From NCBI GenBank assembly GCA_024236235.1, contig JACKKV010000011.1, positions 1-43,591 of the forward strand: a stretch of DNA of 43,591 nucleotides. Reading direction: 5' to 3'. The notes beneath the pieces are model-generated. The model saw nothing but the letters and a program-made list of their open reading frames with translations, did no database searches and was not told the DNA's origin. How positions within the stretch are numbered: the first letter of the stretch is position 1; every line of letters starts with the position of its first letter. Both the position numbers and the translations under genes were made by a program. This document shows, one piece after another, positions 43,257-43,591 of this stretch. This DNA comes from Novosphingobium sp. GTDB lineage: Bacteria > Pseudomonadota > Alphaproteobacteria > Sphingomonadales > Sphingomonadaceae.

Positions 43257-43591
43257 ATGACCCGCACCATCTCCATCCTTGGCGCGACTGGTTCCATCGG
43301 CACGTCCACGCTTGACCTGATCCGCCGCAACCGGGGGCAGTGGCGCGTCGTGGCGCTGACAGCCAACGGTAATGCCGCTGAGCTGGCCCGGCTGGCGCGG
43401 GAGTTCGGGGCGGAAATCGCGGTGGTGGCGGATGAAGCCGCACTTCCCGCGCTGCGCGAGGCGCTGGCGGGCAGCGAAATCGAGGCGGCAGGCGGAGCGC
43501 AGGCGCTGGTCGAGGCGGCGGCGCGCCCGGCTGACATGACCCTTGCTGCCATTGTCGGCTGCGCGGGGCTGGCCCCGACGATGGCGGCCAT
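43257..43591 (+). CDS. dxr: 1-Deoxy-D-xylulose 5-phosphate reductoisomerase, 5' part
   Basis: The first 111 or so residues of the MEP-pathway enzyme that makes 2-C-methylerythritol 4-phosphate. The NADPH-binding motif is SILGATGSIGTSTLDLIRRN; then VVALTANGNAAELARLAREF and MTLAAIVGCAGLAPTMAA. The start is 4 bases after the cdsA stop. The gene runs off the right edge. Confidence 0.96.
   Translation, partial: MTRTISILGATGSIGTSTLDLIRRNRGQWRVVALTANGNAAELARLAREFGAEIAVVADEAALPALREALAGSEIEAAGGAQALVEAAARPADMTLAAIVGCAGLAPTMAA

Overview
The window looks like a chromosome segment from a high-GC alphaproteobacterium of the order Sphingomonadales (relatives of Novosphingobium, Erythrobacter or Sphingopyxis). 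The clues are high GC with GCC/GGC/CTG-rich codons, a TonB receptor of the sphingomonad type, an NDUFS4-like complex I subunit, and the order psd-pssA then rpsB-tsf-pyrH-frr-uppS-cdsA-dxr. This placement is inference from gene content and order; no 16S rRNA gene is present.

Layout. 1-3,150: the 3' end of sdhA, then a lower-GC orphan gene where sdhB would be expected, a parDE toxin-antitoxin pair with a palindromic operator and a truncated second parE, trhO and tRNA-Thr(TGT). 3,234-6,582 (minus): a tightly packed set, glycosyltransferase, then rarA, then a DUF429-like protein. 6,715-16,290: dodecin, a Tyr/Arg-rich secreted protein, typA, a TonB-dependent receptor, a DUF805 membrane protein, a decayed SGNH-hydrolase-like lipoprotein, a persulfide dioxygenase-rhodanese fusion with a Ddn-like protein, chorismate mutase and a polyprenyl diphosphate synthase. 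16,302-27,144: hrpB, the NDUFS4-like gene, the SRP RNA, dnaX, ybaB, mntP, lon, HU, a lipoprotein, rlmB and tRNA-Tyr(GTA).

27,145 to about 35,293: a mobile island of roughly 8 kb inserted at the 3' end of tRNA-Tyr. It opens with a P4-type tyrosine integrase. Copies of the octamer TGTGGGGC lie at both ends (four left, two right), and a diverged copy of the tRNA 3' end marks the right junction. It carries an unknown protein, an AlpA/Xis-like HTH protein, an HTH/CxxC protein, a second complete tyrosine recombinase and the most interesting cargo: a four-gene His-Xaa-Ser (Hxs) cluster. This encodes a short peptide with a Sec-like leader and eight His-Xaa-Ser triplets (HxsA), a small partner (HxsD) and two radical-SAM enzymes (HxsB, HxsC), with overlapping stops and starts from hxsD through hxsC. 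The families were defined by comparative genomics; to my knowledge the modification and function are not established.

About 35,690-38,905: recognisable PAP2, psd, pssA and the 5' half of rpsB are all broken by many small insertions, deletions and substitutions. Because rpsB is essential and its 3' half is perfect, I read this block as poor-quality sequence rather than biological decay. 38,905-43,591: clean rpsB 3' half, tsf, pyrH, frr, uppS, cdsA and the start of dxr, the standard translation/UMP kinase/isoprenoid/phospholipid cluster. The middle of cdsA has codon use unlike its flanks.
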